Shown: positions 18,075-26,085 of the stretch, in pieces | How the letters are laid out: each line of letters begins with the position of its first letter | How positions within the stretch are numbered: the stretch's first letter is position 1 | Origin: Pseudanabaena sp. FACHB-1998 | GTDB taxonomy: Bacteria; Cyanobacteriota; Cyanobacteriia; Pseudanabaenales; Pseudanabaenaceae | Length of the DNA stretch: 64,000 nucleotides | Assembly (NCBI RefSeq): GCF_014696355.1 | Contig: NZ_JACJQA010000033.1 | Coordinates: 232,196 to 296,195 of the forward strand | Reading direction: 5' to 3' | Notes under the pieces: model-generated | Seen by the model: only the letters and a program-made list of their open reading frames with translations | Database searches by the model: none | Told to the model about the DNA's origin: nothing | Made by a program: the position numbers and the translations under genes

Positions 18075-18185
18075 TTAGGCTTCTTCGGTTTCTTCGCCTT
18101 GTAACTTCAGTAGAAAGAGACCAAAAGCGATACCGACAGGAATCAGTACCATGCACAAAACCATTGCGTTAACCATTTCTCCCAT
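18075..18185 (-). CDS. petM: Cytochrome b6f complex subunit PetM
   Basis: 36 residues, too short for many gene callers. MGEMVNAMVLCMVLIPVGIAFGLFLLKLQGEETEEA-type layout: a short polar N-terminus, a single transmembrane helix, then LLKLQGE and an acidic tail, as in PetM (b6f subunit VII). PetM is one of the small subunits surrounding the b6f dimer in the thylakoid. ATG at 18185 has AAAGAGAA about 5 nt upstream. Alternative: another one-helix thylakoid protein, but length and the LLKLQ motif favour PetM. Confidence 0.82.
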   Translation of the reverse strand: MGEMVNAMVLCMVLIPVGIAFGLFLLKLQGEETEEA

Positions 18186-18256
18186 AATTTTCTCTTTAAA
18201 AAAATAAATAATATTGCTTAATATTGCTTTAGGAATTTTACCGTACAAATAGCTAA

Positions 18257-18370
18257 TATAGCTGTAGTTACTTGTCTTAGGACAAACCAAAACCCAAGAA
18301 GCGAGTGGGAGCGAGAAGCACCGCCACTCGCTTCTTGGGTTTTGTGTCCTAACAAGACTGGCTATAGCTA
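18257..18370 (+). repeat. MITE-like element, class B copy 1
   Basis: TATAGCTGTAGTTACTTGTC...AACAAGACTGGCTATAGCTA ends around an AAGCGAGTGG.../...CCACTCGCTT hairpin; the centre is disturbed (GGAGCGAGAAGCACC). Other class B copies: 19914-20022 and 49538-49637. Confidence 0.8.
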
Positions 18371-18402
18371 ACTGGCGATCGCCATAATTGCTGCTAGTTT
18401 CC

Positions 18403-18475
18403 TTAAATAATAAAGCCTAAATATTGTGAGGTAGCGCAATGCGCTACCTCACAATATTTAGGCTTTATTATTTAA
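18403..18475. repeat. Perfect palindrome 35+3+35
   Basis: TTAAATAATAAAGCC... core GGTAGCGC-AAT-GCGCTACC; the longest perfect palindrome seen here. It lies downstream of the gene ending at 18511. Confidence 0.9.
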
Positions 18476-18510
18476 TTCACAAAATGGTGTAGTCATTTTG
18501 TATTTTTGCG

Positions 18511-19185
18511 TTAGCTAATGATCTCCACATCGATCGCATCAGCATAATTTTCGGCAGGATCATCTTGACTATTGGCAGAGTGATTAGAATCCTGCTCATT
18601 CTGATCACTTGAATTAAGCGTAGACTCATCCAGCCAAATAGGGCGAATCTCATAATGGACTCTGAGCGTCGGTGGGGCGCTCCGCTCTGCCTCACGCACA
18701 AAGCGATTGGCTTCCCATTCCGCCTGAAAGGTATTGAGTAACTTGAGGGTTTTTAAGCGTTGTCGCTCTAAGTACATCCATACTTCCCAAGCATTATATT
18801 CAGGCTCTGGGGTAAGTTCTGTTTGATCTTCAGGTGAGACGGCTTCTGCTTCGTCCGTATCCCCTTGATGTTCGGTACTTACAACATCCTGATTACTAAT
18901 TTCTGGCTCTAGGTCAGAATTTACCGAAACTTGTGGATGCTCTTGGTGATGATCTGGAGCCGAAGCATCACGTAATTCCTCGGATGTAGAAGTTTTGGGG
19001 TTTACCGTCTGTGGCGCAGGATCAGTTCCGAGCGATCGCGCCAGACTTTTGATGTCCTTAGCTCGGACTTGCTTAACTGTGGCTTGGTCATCGACGATCG
19101 CCTTGACTTCAATAGCCGTAAGTGATTGATCGACCCATCCTTTAAAAATTACCTCTTCACCATTAATCAACAGGCGATCGCCCAT
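18511..19185 (-). CDS. Hypothetical protein, probably the 3' part of a split gene
   Basis: 224 residues from ATG 19185, no recognised domain. The start MGDRLLINGEEVIFKGWVDQS may be a small beta barrel; the middle is acidic and disordered; the end is EVWMYLERQRLKTLKLLNTFQ helical. The same frame stays open upstream to 19407 without ATG, GTG or TTG and encodes a plausible peptide (DGYWAEAINKPPSKPLF). It overlaps the end of the gene at 19374-19670. One extra G in the G5 run (plus-strand C5, 19388-19392) would merge both into one 386-residue protein. Confidence 0.6.
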   Translation of the reverse strand: MGDRLLINGEEVIFKGWVDQSLTAIEVKAIVDDQATVKQVRAKDIKSLARSLGTDPAPQTVNPKTSTSEELRDASAPDHHQEHPQVSVNSDLEPEISNQDVVSTEHQGDTDEAEAVSPEDQTELTPEPEYNAWEVWMYLERQRLKTLKLLNTFQAEWEANRFVREAERSAPPTLRVHYEIRPIWLDESTLNSSDQNEQDSNHSANSQDDPAENYADAIDVEIIS

Positions 19186-19373
19186 TTCTAAGGCAAAGCC
19201 TGCTAGAGAATTAAATAACGGTTTGCTCGGAGGTTTGTTAATAGCTTCCGCCCAGTAACCATCAGGAATATTCCCGTTGCCCTGATTGCTATTACTATCA
19301 CTACTTTTGTGGCGATCAGAGTTATCTACATGGGGGATAGATTCATCTGCCTGACTAGACTTCCCATTGTCAA

Positions 19374-19670
19374 TCAGGCTACGGACTCCCCCAACTGAGT
19401 CCTCAATTCAATGATTTGGGAATGAAGCGGCGATAGGCATTGCTCCACGTATGCCAAAAACTCAGGATGTAAAACAAACGGAGTTGTTGCGGCTCCCCGC
19501 TCTTCTTGAGGCGTAGCTGATGATGGTTCTGGCTCAAACTCGCGACTGACGATCTCTAATATCCAATCCGCGATCGCCTGTTGCTTAGCATCAGCTTTAG
19601 TTTTGATTTGGCTTAATAAAGGCAGAGGAAATCTAAGATTTACCTGCTTTGTCCTGTGAGGAGTTGCCAT
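19374..19670 (-). CDS. Hypothetical protein with possible ribbon-helix-helix N-terminus, probably the 5' part of a split gene
   Basis: 98 residues. TKQVNLRFPLPLLSQIKTKADAKQQAIADWILEIVSREFE has the strand-helix-helix pattern of a ribbon-helix-helix DNA-binding domain, followed by a disordered stretch and a coiled-coil helix (LSPLHSQIIELRTQLG). AGGGG lies upstream of ATG. The ORF stops soon after a G5 run; the -1 frame continues into the gene ending at 18511. Could be a real short protein, a frameshifted gene, a programmed frameshift or a sequencing error. Confidence 0.6.
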   Translation of the reverse strand: MATPHRTKQVNLRFPLPLLSQIKTKADAKQQAIADWILEIVSREFEPEPSSATPQEERGAATTPFVLHPEFLAYVEQCLSPLHSQIIELRTQLGESVA

Positions 19671-19707
19671 TATTTGCCCCTATGCCCTTGTGTTGTATAG
19701 ATAAAAA

Positions 19708-19827
19708 TTACTTAAATTCTAAAGGAAATTTGCCCAAAGACAAGGCAAGTATTAGCCCTAAGATTAAGCTAGATAGAGCAAAAGCAGAAATAACTCCCAA
19801 AAAAAAGCTATTCCAAATAATGATCAT
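19708..19827 (-). CDS. 39-residue single-helix membrane protein, PsbX-like
   Basis: Not in standard ORF length range. The frame from ATG 19827 encodes MIIIWNSFFLGVISAFALSS, a second hydrophobic stretch, and a short polar tail ending LEFK. One transmembrane helix. The pattern FFLG-x-x-S followed by a long hydrophobic run and a short charged tail resembles photosystem II PsbX of other cyanobacteria, but identity is low and partly from memory. GGAG lies 9 nt upstream of the ATG, a good ribosome-binding site. The overlapping plus-strand ORF lacks both a good RBS and a sensible composition. Confidence 0.55.
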   Translation of the reverse strand: MIIIWNSFFLGVISAFALSSLILGLILALSLGKFPLEFK

Positions 19828-19913
19828 ATTGCTTTTCTCCTAAGTACATATCTTAGCCATATTCTAAATATACAGCGCTTTGCATAAGTAGGAAGGCTTA
19901 ATTTGCTAGGTGA

Positions 19914-20022
19914 TATAGCTGTAGTTATTTGCATCAGGACAAACCAAAACAAAAAAAGCGAGTGGCGGCGCTTCGCGCCGCCACTCGCTTTTTTTGTCCT
20001 GACAAGACTGGCTATAGCTATA
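19914..20022 (+). repeat. MITE-like element, class B copy 2
   Basis: TATAGCTGTAGTTATTTGCA...GACAAGACTGGCTATAGC ends, perfect 21+3+21 central palindrome A7-GCGAGTGGCGGCGC-TTC-... Best preserved class B copy. Confidence 0.85.
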
Positions 20023-20024
20023 TA

Positions 20025-20076
20025 ACTTTCGCCCCCTATCTATTGTGCCGCCTCACAATAGATAGGGGGCGAAAGT
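20025..20076. repeat. Perfect palindrome with 6-nt loop
   Basis: ACTTTCGCCCCCTATCTATT... loop CCGCCT. Its right end (GAAAGT) is reused as the left end of the next hairpin at 20071-20101, so the two stems compete for these bases. Confidence 0.8.
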
Positions 20077-20101
20077 GGCGGCGCTTTGCGCCGCCACTTT
20101 C
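20071..20101. repeat. Perfect hairpin 14+3+14 upstream of menB
   Basis: GAAAGTGGCGGCGC-TTT-GCGCCGCCACTTTC. Overlaps the preceding palindrome by 6 nt. Confidence 0.8.
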
Positions 20102-20157
20102 CTTTGGGATCTGGTTAACTGATAAGATAATTTTCTGTACTTTTTTGATTCAAAACC

Positions 20158-20988
20158 ATGACTGATTGGCAAATCGCTGCCGAATTTGAAGACATTCTGT
20201 ATCACAAAGCAGATGGAATGGCAAAGATTACAATTAATCGTCCCCATGTGCGTAATGCTTTTCGTCCTAAAACCATTACGGAAATGATTGCCGCCTTTGC
20301 CGATGCCCGTGAAGATGTTGAAATCGGTGTCGTTTTGCTAACTGGGGCAAATCCTGCTCCTGACGGTAAGTATGCCTTTTGTGCAGGGGGAGATCAGAAG
20401 GTGCGGGGCGATGGCGGCTATATTTCTGAGTCAGGTGTACCTCGATTAAATGTCCTCGACTTGCAACGCCTCATTCGCACAATGCCACAACCTGTAATTG
20501 CCTTAGTAGCTGGCTATGCGATCGGTGGTGGTCATGTGCTGCATGTAGTTTGTGATTTAACGATCGCCGCCGACAATGCCATTTTTGGTCAGACTGGTCC
20601 AATGGTAGGAAGTTTTGATGGTGGTTTTGGTGCTTCCTATTTGGCGCGACTAGTCGGACAGAAGAAGGCTCGCGAAATTTGGTATCTCTGTCGTCAGTAC
20701 GACGCACAGGAAGCCCTAGAAATGGGCTTAGTAAATAAAGTTGTACCTGTCGAGCAACTAGAAGCGGAAGGCATTCAATGGGCGCAAGAAATTTTAGATA
20801 AGAGTCCTCTTGCTATTCGCTGCCTCAAATCTGCTTTTAATGCAGACTGTGATGGACAGGCAGGTATTCAGGAACTAGCAGGTAATGCGACGCTATTGTT
20901 TTACATGACCCAAGAGGCTCAAGAGGGGAAACAAGCGTTTCTAGAAAAGCGCAAACCCAATTTTCGGCAATATCCTAAACTTCCGTAG
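20158..20988 (+). CDS. menB: 1,4-dihydroxy-2-naphthoyl-CoA synthase
   Basis: 276 residues, crotonase superfamily. Converts o-succinylbenzoyl-CoA to DHNA-CoA in phylloquinone synthesis (photosystem I A1 cofactor). Diagnostic segments: [10 protein letters not shown] (the AGGDQ signature of MenB), [38 protein letters not shown], and the C-terminal [13 protein letters not shown]. Starts at ATG 20158, about 55 nt after two overlapping hairpins. Convergent with the SRPBCC gene. Confidence 0.95.
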   Translation: MTDWQIAAEFEDILYHKADGMAKITINRPHVRNAFRPKTITEMIAAFADAREDVEIGVVLLTGANPAPDGKYAFCAGGDQKVRGDGGYISESGVPRLNVLDLQRLIRTMPQPVIALVAGYAIGGGHVLHVVCDLTIAADNAIFGQTGPMVGSFDGGFGASYLARLVGQKKAREIWYLCRQYDAQEALEMGLVNKVVPVEQLEAEGIQWAQEILDKSPLAIRCLKSAFNADCDGQAGIQELAGNATLLFYMTQEAQEGKQAFLEKRKPNFRQYPKLP

Positions 20989-21017
20989 GTACGACTCCTT
21001 TCTTGTTAGGAAACAAA

Positions 21018-21066
21018 CCCCAGAACTAGTGTTGCGGCGCTAAGCGCCGCAACACTAGTTCTGGGG
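21018..21066. repeat. Perfect palindrome 23+3+23
   Basis: CCCCAGAACTAGTG... core TGCGGCGC-TAA-GCGCCGCA, between menB and the SRPBCC gene. Confidence 0.85.
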
Positions 21067-21088
21067 TAGGAAGGGAGTAGCTACTTAG

Positions 21089-21123
21089 CAAAGCCCAAAA
21101 TAGTGTAGCTATTTTGGGCTTTG
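21089..21123. terminator. Hairpin terminator between convergent genes
   Basis: CAAAGCCCAAAATAG, loop TGTAG, then the perfect complement; serves menB and the SRPBCC gene. Confidence 0.75.
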
Positions 21124-21141
21124 GCATAACTGAAAGAGAGT

Positions 21142-21843
21142 TTAGCCTCGATTCTTGATTTCTTTCTTGATTGCTTGCAAAGTATCACTTAGAGCATCTT
21201 TGAAAATGCCATAGAAAGCATCAGCAGGAGTAGAACTATTGGGCTGAGCATTCACCGTGTAGGTAATCAAAACCTGATTGGGGGGGCGGCGTGGCACCGA
21301 AGAAACTAATTCCATTTTCCAATAGCCTTCCATTTTTGATAGATCGCCATCAATGAGGCGAAAATCAATTTGCTTACGATCGGTTTCTTGAATAGCGAGT
21401 TTAGTGCGAGAAACAATCGAAATTAGAAAAACTTGGCGAGAATCCACCTGCTCGATCACCTTCCGATTACCACGGTTTTCTATAACTCGGCTAGAGGTCA
21501 TATTAGGAATGAACTTGTAGAGATTGGCATAGTCGGTTAGTACTCGCCATACGGTATCGGGAGAAGCTGTAACTAAGACCCTAGCCACATACTTACCTTG
21601 CTCGCCTGTGACTACAGTTTGTCCCTTACGCAAGGAATCACGCTGAATTGAGGGTAAACGATCAACGGGTCCATCGAATAGAGCAGCCCGCACAGGAAGC
21701 GCAGGAGTACAGCAAGCGATCGCGATCGCCATGACAACAGCCGATCCAGTAGAAAGCTTGGTCACTATTTTCTTGCCTAATTTATCTAATTGATATTTGT
21801 GGTTTGACAGCATGGAATTTGGATAGGATGAATACTTTGGCAT
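21142..21843 (-). CDS. SRPBCC/cyclase-dehydrase family protein with N-terminal signal or anchor
   Basis: 233 residues from ATG 21843. A hydrophobic segment (STGSAVVMAIAIACCTPALPV) precedes a START/Bet v1-like SRPBCC domain: VLVTASPDTVWRVLTDYANLYKFIPNM is the classic entry motif of the polyketide cyclase/COG2867 group. Proteins of this group bind lipids or quinones. A downstream ATG at 21813 is also possible; neither has a strong SD. The gene is divergent from trpF with only ~20 nt between starts, so the promoters must overlap. Confidence 0.8.
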   Translation of the reverse strand: MPKYSSYPNSMLSNHKYQLDKLGKKIVTKLSTGSAVVMAIAIACCTPALPVRAALFDGPVDRLPSIQRDSLRKGQTVVTGEQGKYVARVLVTASPDTVWRVLTDYANLYKFIPNMTSSRVIENRGNRKVIEQVDSRQVFLISIVSRTKLAIQETDRKQIDFRLIDGDLSKMEGYWKMELVSSVPRRPPNQVLITYTVNAQPNSSTPADAFYGIFKDALSDTLQAIKKEIKNRG

Positions 21844-21864
21844 GAAATAGGGTGGTTCTTGTGT

Positions 21865-22539
21865 ATGTATATCAAAATTTGTGGAATTACAAAACTCGAT
21901 CAAGCACAGGCGATCGCGCAAATGGGAGTCGAAGCTCTGGGATTTATTTGCGTAAGTTCTTCACCACGATATATCAGCCCCTTACAAATCGGGCAAATCA
22001 CCTCGTCTTTACCGACGCTCGAACCGAGAGTGGGGCAAAGAGTGACCACACTAGAATTAATTGGAGTATTTCTCAATGCTAGTCCAGAGGAAATTTTTCA
22101 GACGCTGATCCAAGGGGGATTAAATGGGGTGCAGCTACATGGCGATGAATCTCCTGAATTTTGCAGTGAATTGCGATCGCATCTTGACAAAACCAATATT
22201 AATCGTCAAATAAAATTAATTAAGGCTCTAAGGGTCAAAAATGCTGAAGGCTTAGCGCAAGCTCAAATTTATAGTGATGTGGTAGATACGATTCTGCTCG
22301 ATGCCTATGATCCACAGATGGCGGGTGGTACTGGCAAAACCATTGACTGGCAAATGTTACGTGATTTTCGTCCTCGTTGTCCTTGGTGGCTAGCGGGCGG
22401 GCTATCCCCTGAGAATGTAAAACAGGCGATCGCGTTAGTATCTCCCGATGGCTTAGACGTATCGAGTGGGGTTGAACGTTCCGCAGGTGATAAAGATCTA
22501 TTTAAAGTTGAGCAGTTTTTGGCAAATTCTCGCTATTAA
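21865..22539 (+). CDS. trpF: Phosphoribosylanthranilate isomerase
   Basis: 224 residues. TIM barrel with MYIKICGITKLDQA (catalytic Cys in KICGIT), LNGVQLHGDE, ILLDAYDPQMAGGTGKTIDW (catalytic Asp) and LAGGLSPENV. Catalyses the Amadori rearrangement in tryptophan synthesis. ATG at 21865 follows AGGGTGG by ~10 nt; the upstream TTG is less likely. A TrpE-like enzyme lies unlinked at 53.2 kb. Confidence 0.95.
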   Translation: MYIKICGITKLDQAQAIAQMGVEALGFICVSSSPRYISPLQIGQITSSLPTLEPRVGQRVTTLELIGVFLNASPEEIFQTLIQGGLNGVQLHGDESPEFCSELRSHLDKTNINRQIKLIKALRVKNAEGLAQAQIYSDVVDTILLDAYDPQMAGGTGKTIDWQMLRDFRPRCPWWLAGGLSPENVKQAIALVSPDGLDVSSGVERSAGDKDLFKVEQFLANSRY

Positions 22540-22631
22540 TTAATGGAGCTAATTCATGTTTGTTTACGTCAATAAATAAGGCAAACTTAGGGCAACTTAT
22601 CAAGAGTTAAAGACCAAAGCAGGGCAAAACC

Positions 22632-23240
22632 ATGAAAATTCCAATTTTAAATAAATCTACTTGGTTTGGACTAGTGGGAGTGGCGATCGCTGGAGGTGCA
22701 GCAACGGCAGTTTTGCTGAACAACGATTTCAATCAGCCAAATGTCAATCAGCCTAATTCGCAGGTGTCAGCCCCTGCCTCAGTCAATCAAATTAGCCAAA
22801 CGCCCCCCGCACCTAGAGCCGTCGATGGGCAGTTGGCGGTTTATTGGATTGAGTCAAATAAAAACAAATTAATTGCCGTACCGATCGCTGTCAAAGCTAA
22901 AAGTAATGATCAGGCGATCGCTTCGGTGATTAACACTTTAATTGCGGAAAAGCCTCCTGAAACCGAAATGTATAGCGCTATTCCCGCTAATACTAAGATT
23001 TTGAATGTGACTTCTAAGGATCAAGAAATTCGGATTAATTTATCTTCAGAATTCACCAAAGGTGGCGGCTCGGCATCAATGCAAGGACGGATCATTCAAG
23101 TTTTGTATACTGCCACTAGCATCACGCCAGAAGCAAAAGTTTATTTATCGGTCGAAGGTAAGCCCCTAAAATACATTGGCGGCGAAGGATTGGAAGTACC
23201 CCAACCGATGACACGTAAAGATTTTGCGCTAGAGTTTTAA
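22632..23240 (+). CDS. GerMN-domain membrane-anchored protein
   Basis: 202 residues. One N-terminal transmembrane segment (STWFGLVGVAIAGGAATAVLL), a Gln/Asn/Pro-rich linker, and a GerMN domain from ~65 to 190 (QLAVYWIE, NTLIAEKPPETEMYSAIPANTKI, INLSSEF). GerMN domains occur in cell-wall and lipoprotein contexts in many bacteria; the role in cyanobacteria is unknown. Lies 22 nt upstream of the GH3 enzyme, suggesting a joint cell-wall function. Confidence 0.85.
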   Translation: MKIPILNKSTWFGLVGVAIAGGAATAVLLNNDFNQPNVNQPNSQVSAPASVNQISQTPPAPRAVDGQLAVYWIESNKNKLIAVPIAVKAKSNDQAIASVINTLIAEKPPETEMYSAIPANTKILNVTSKDQEIRINLSSEFTKGGGSASMQGRIIQVLYTATSITPEAKVYLSVEGKPLKYIGGEGLEVPQPMTRKDFALEF

Positions 23241-23262
23241 CAATATCTTTTTTAAATAGATC

Positions 23263-24849
23263 ATGCCGCCGTTCCAATTGCCTGACATTGACAAACTAAG
23301 CCTCGTTGAGCAAGTCTCGCAAATGCTGGTTGTGCGTACCTGCGGAATGTTGTACGACCATCAAATTCAATATCCCCAATGGGAATTGCCCCAAGCAAAC
23401 CTACAAACGCTCATTAGTGAGTATGGAGTCGGTGGTGTCATTTTACTGGGGGGGAGTGCTGCGGAAGTTGCCATCAAAACGAAACAGATGCAGTCTTGGG
23501 CAAAAGTGCCATTATTAATTTCGGCGGATATCGAGGAAGGCGTGGGGCAACGCTTTAGCGGGGCGACATGGTTTCCGCCACCGATGGCGTTACAAGAAGT
23601 CGCCCTGAAATACGCGGAAGCAATGGGACGCATCACATCGGAAGAAGCGATCGCGATCGGGATTAACTGGTTGCTAGCCCCAATTGTTGATGTGAACAAT
23701 AATCCCGAAAATCCTGTAATTAATGTGCGAGCCTTTGGGATTACGGTCGGTGAGGTCATGGGGGCAACCAGAGGATTTATTGCAGGGGCAAAGCAATATC
23801 CTGTGCTGACAACCGCCAAGCATTTTCCGGGGCATGGGGATACGGCGGTGGATTCGCATTTGCAAACGCCCATGCTGCCCCACGATCGCCAAAGATTTGA
23901 CAATATTGAATTTCCGCCCTTTATCAATGCGATCGCCGCAGGGGTAGACGCGGTCATGACCGCCCATATTTTTGTCCCAGAGCTAGATCCAGAGAATATT
24001 GCGACCCTATCCCCAAGAATTCTCACGGATATTTTGCGTCACGAAATGGGCTTTGAGGGCCTAATCACCACCGACGCACTGATTATGTCAGGGGTAGCAA
24101 ATTTGGCAACGCCAGAGGCTGTAGCTGTGCAAGCAGTAAAGGCGGGAGCCGATATTTTGTTAATGCCCGTTGACCCGATCGCTACGATTAATGCAGTTTG
24201 CGCCGCCGTCGAGGCAGGGGAAATTAGCCGCGATCGGATCGTTGAATCAGTGCGGCGTATCTGGATAGCTAAGCAAAAAGTTTGTGGAATTCCTACCGAT
24301 CTCAGTAAGTTAGGTAATCCTGAAAATATTCAAGCTGCTAAGGAAATCGCCACTAAAGCTATTAGCGTTTATTCAGAGATTGAACATTTGCAATCTTCAA
24401 ACCAAGCTAATGCTGCCTTCAATAACCTCAGTCTCAGGTCGAAGAGTTATCTCAATTTGATTATTGTGGATGATCCCCTTACCTGTAGTGACTTTCTCAA
24501 TTCGCGATCGCCTGCGGTGTTACTGCCCCAACAGCATCACTATAAGCGAATCTTAGCGGATGCCCTAACCCTAGAGACTCTGCAATGCGATCGCTTCTCC
24601 AATATATTTATGCAAATTTTTAGCCGTGGCAATCCCTTTCGCGGTCAGACCGATATGCATGAAAAGATTCACAACTTTATCCATGATTTACTCAACAATA
24701 AAAAGTTGGAAGGAGTGGTCGTCTATGGTAGTCCTTACCCTTTAGATCGGCTATTGCCAAGTCTACCTAACACAATGCCTTGGGGTTTTGCCTATAGCCA
24801 GCAGCCCGAAGCACAGGAGGCAGTTTTACAAAAGTTAGGATTCGGATAA
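23263..24849 (+). CDS. Glycoside hydrolase family 3 (NagZ-like beta-N-acetylhexosaminidase)
   Basis: 528 residues. The GH3 N-terminal barrel shows the NagZ hallmarks KHFPGHGDTAVDSH (the His-Asp general-acid dyad region) and GLITTDALIMSGV with the nucleophile Asp. NagZ enzymes of this class cleave GlcNAc-anhydroMurNAc in peptidoglycan recycling. The protein is longer than E. coli NagZ (~340) and has a C-terminal alpha/beta domain (~370-528), as in Bacillus-type NagZ. No clear signal peptide. Downstream methyltransferase lipoprotein starts 8 nt later. Confidence 0.88.
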   Translation: MPPFQLPDIDKLSLVEQVSQMLVVRTCGMLYDHQIQYPQWELPQANLQTLISEYGVGGVILLGGSAAEVAIKTKQMQSWAKVPLLISADIEEGVGQRFSGATWFPPPMALQEVALKYAEAMGRITSEEAIAIGINWLLAPIVDVNNNPENPVINVRAFGITVGEVMGATRGFIAGAKQYPVLTTAKHFPGHGDTAVDSHLQTPMLPHDRQRFDNIEFPPFINAIAAGVDAVMTAHIFVPELDPENIATLSPRILTDILRHEMGFEGLITTDALIMSGVANLATPEAVAVQAVKAGADILLMPVDPIATINAVCAAVEAGEISRDRIVESVRRIWIAKQKVCGIPTDLSKLGNPENIQAAKEIATKAISVYSEIEHLQSSNQANAAFNNLSLRSKSYLNLIIVDDPLTCSDFLNSRSPAVLLPQQHHYKRILADALTLETLQCDRFSNIFMQIFSRGNPFRGQTDMHEKIHNFIHDLLNNKKLEGVVVYGSPYPLDRLLPSLPNTMPWGFAYSQQPEAQEAVLQKLGFG

Positions 24850-24857
24850 AGCCAACT

Positions 24858-25520
24858 ATGTCAAATCTTTCTCGATTGATTAGACGCTTTATGGGAATTT
24901 TTCTGCTGACGGTGTTAACTTTAGTGAGTTGTAACTCTTTCGTCAGTGTTAGCAACATTCCCTCACCAAGTTTGCCGACAGCAAATCCTGCTTTAACTTC
25001 AAGCTCTACCGTTGACTCCAAAGATAAGGATGCAGATTTAATTCCCGATGCTCCCTATATCCAAACGCCAACCGAGGTGGTGCTAAAAATGCTGGAAATG
25101 GCAAAGGTATCTACTGCTGACCAAGTCTATGACCTCGGTAGCGGGGATGGTCGCATTGTAATAGCGGCGGCGCAAAATTTTGGAGCTAATGCAGTCGGCA
25201 TTGAAATTGATCCTGAGTTAATGAGGGAGTCCGATCGCTCAAGTAAAGAGGCGATCGCCAAAACCCCAGAAATTAGCGATCGCCTTAAATTTATACGTCA
25301 GGATCTGTTCAAGGCGGATTTGAGTCAAGCTACGGTGATTACGCTATATTTACTGCCCAAAGCTAATTTAAGGGTGCGATCTGAAATATTACCTAAATTA
25401 AAATCGGGGACAAGAGTTGTTTCCCATGATTATGATTTTGGTGATTTATCTCCTCAGCAAGTGCAGGAAGTTAAAGTTGGCGATCGCGCCCACAAAATAT
25501 ATTTATGGGTTGTTAACTAG
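24858..25520 (+). CDS. SAM-dependent methyltransferase with lipoprotein-type N-terminus
   Basis: 220 residues. The first 25 residues look like a lipoprotein signal (RRFMGIFLLTVLTLVSC, lipobox LVSC, Cys25). From ~60 comes a methyltransferase domain: VYDLGSGDGRIVIAAAQNFG (motif I), VGIEIDPELM and VITLYLLPKANL. The combination is odd because SAM is cytosolic; the N-terminus may be an uncleaved anchor facing in. Operon-like spacing after the GH3 gene. Confidence 0.8.
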   Translation: MSNLSRLIRRFMGIFLLTVLTLVSCNSFVSVSNIPSPSLPTANPALTSSSTVDSKDKDADLIPDAPYIQTPTEVVLKMLEMAKVSTADQVYDLGSGDGRIVIAAAQNFGANAVGIEIDPELMRESDRSSKEAIAKTPEISDRLKFIRQDLFKADLSQATVITLYLLPKANLRVRSEILPKLKSGTRVVSHDYDFGDLSPQQVQEVKVGDRAHKIYLWVVN

Positions 25521-25715
25521 CTCCAAAATCAAGACAGCGTCAAGCATTACCTTAATCTTGAAGCTAGGCAAAGCAAGTTTCGCCTAATTAGAATCCTGCG
25601 ACCAGCAAAATTTATCTTCAATAAATTAGCTATTTAGGTTATGATCGGTAACTGTCGCGAATTGTATAAAATTTTTAGACTTACCTTAACTCTACATCCC
25701 CCTGATAGAACCTAA

Positions 25716-26021
25716 ATGGCTAAGAAAAGCATGATCGAGCGCGAGAAAAAACGCGCCAAATTAGCTGAAAAATATGCAGCTAAGTTAGAAGCACTTAAAG
25801 AAAAGTTTGCCAGTCCTGAACTGACACAACAACAAAAAGTTGCAGTGCACCGCGAAATACAACAAATTCCTCGTAATGCCAATCCCACTCGTCATCGCAA
25901 CCGTTGCTGGTTGACTGGTCGTCCTCGCGGATATTACAAAGATTTTGGTCTATGCCGCAACGTACTCAGAGAGATGGCTCACCAAGGCTTGCTCCCCGGT
26001 GTAGTTAAGTCTAGCTGGTAG
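25716..26021 (+). CDS. rpsN: 30S ribosomal protein S14
   Basis: 101 residues, the long zinc-free form typical of cyanobacteria: [20 protein letters not shown], then [22 protein letters not shown], the S14 signature. Binds 16S rRNA in the 30S head. Monocistronic with its own terminator. Confidence 0.97.
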   Translation: MAKKSMIEREKKRAKLAEKYAAKLEALKEKFASPELTQQQKVAVHREIQQIPRNANPTRHRNRCWLTGRPRGYYKDFGLCRNVLREMAHQGLLPGVVKSSW

Positions 26022-26032
26022 TCTTCTGTTAG

Positions 26033-26082
26033 AAACCCATAAAAAAGCCGTTACCATTGAGTAACGGCTTTTTTATGGGTTT
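26033..26082 (+). terminator. Strong rho-independent terminator after rpsN
   Basis: Perfect 22+6+22 hairpin AAACCCATAAAAAAGCCG..., loop CATTGA. Its end is only 3 nt before the ATG of the next gene. Confidence 0.9.
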
Positions 26083-26085
26083 TTT

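Larger units (their letters stand above)
19828..20157. other. Intergenic region filled by repeats upstream of menB
   Basis: 330 bp holding a class B MITE-like element and two overlapping hairpins. The remaining ~55 bp before menB are its likely promoter/leader. No gene seen. Confidence 0.65.

Noticed and set aside
19649..19843. Plus-strand ORF of 64 residues
   Set aside because: Antisense to the well-supported 39-residue membrane gene, no RBS, unlikely composition, and its start overlaps the start region of the 98-residue gene.
23367..24026. Minus-strand ORF of 219 residues inside the GH3 gene
   Set aside because: Antisense shadow of a gene with clear NagZ motifs; composition low-complexity Ser/Ala/Pro.
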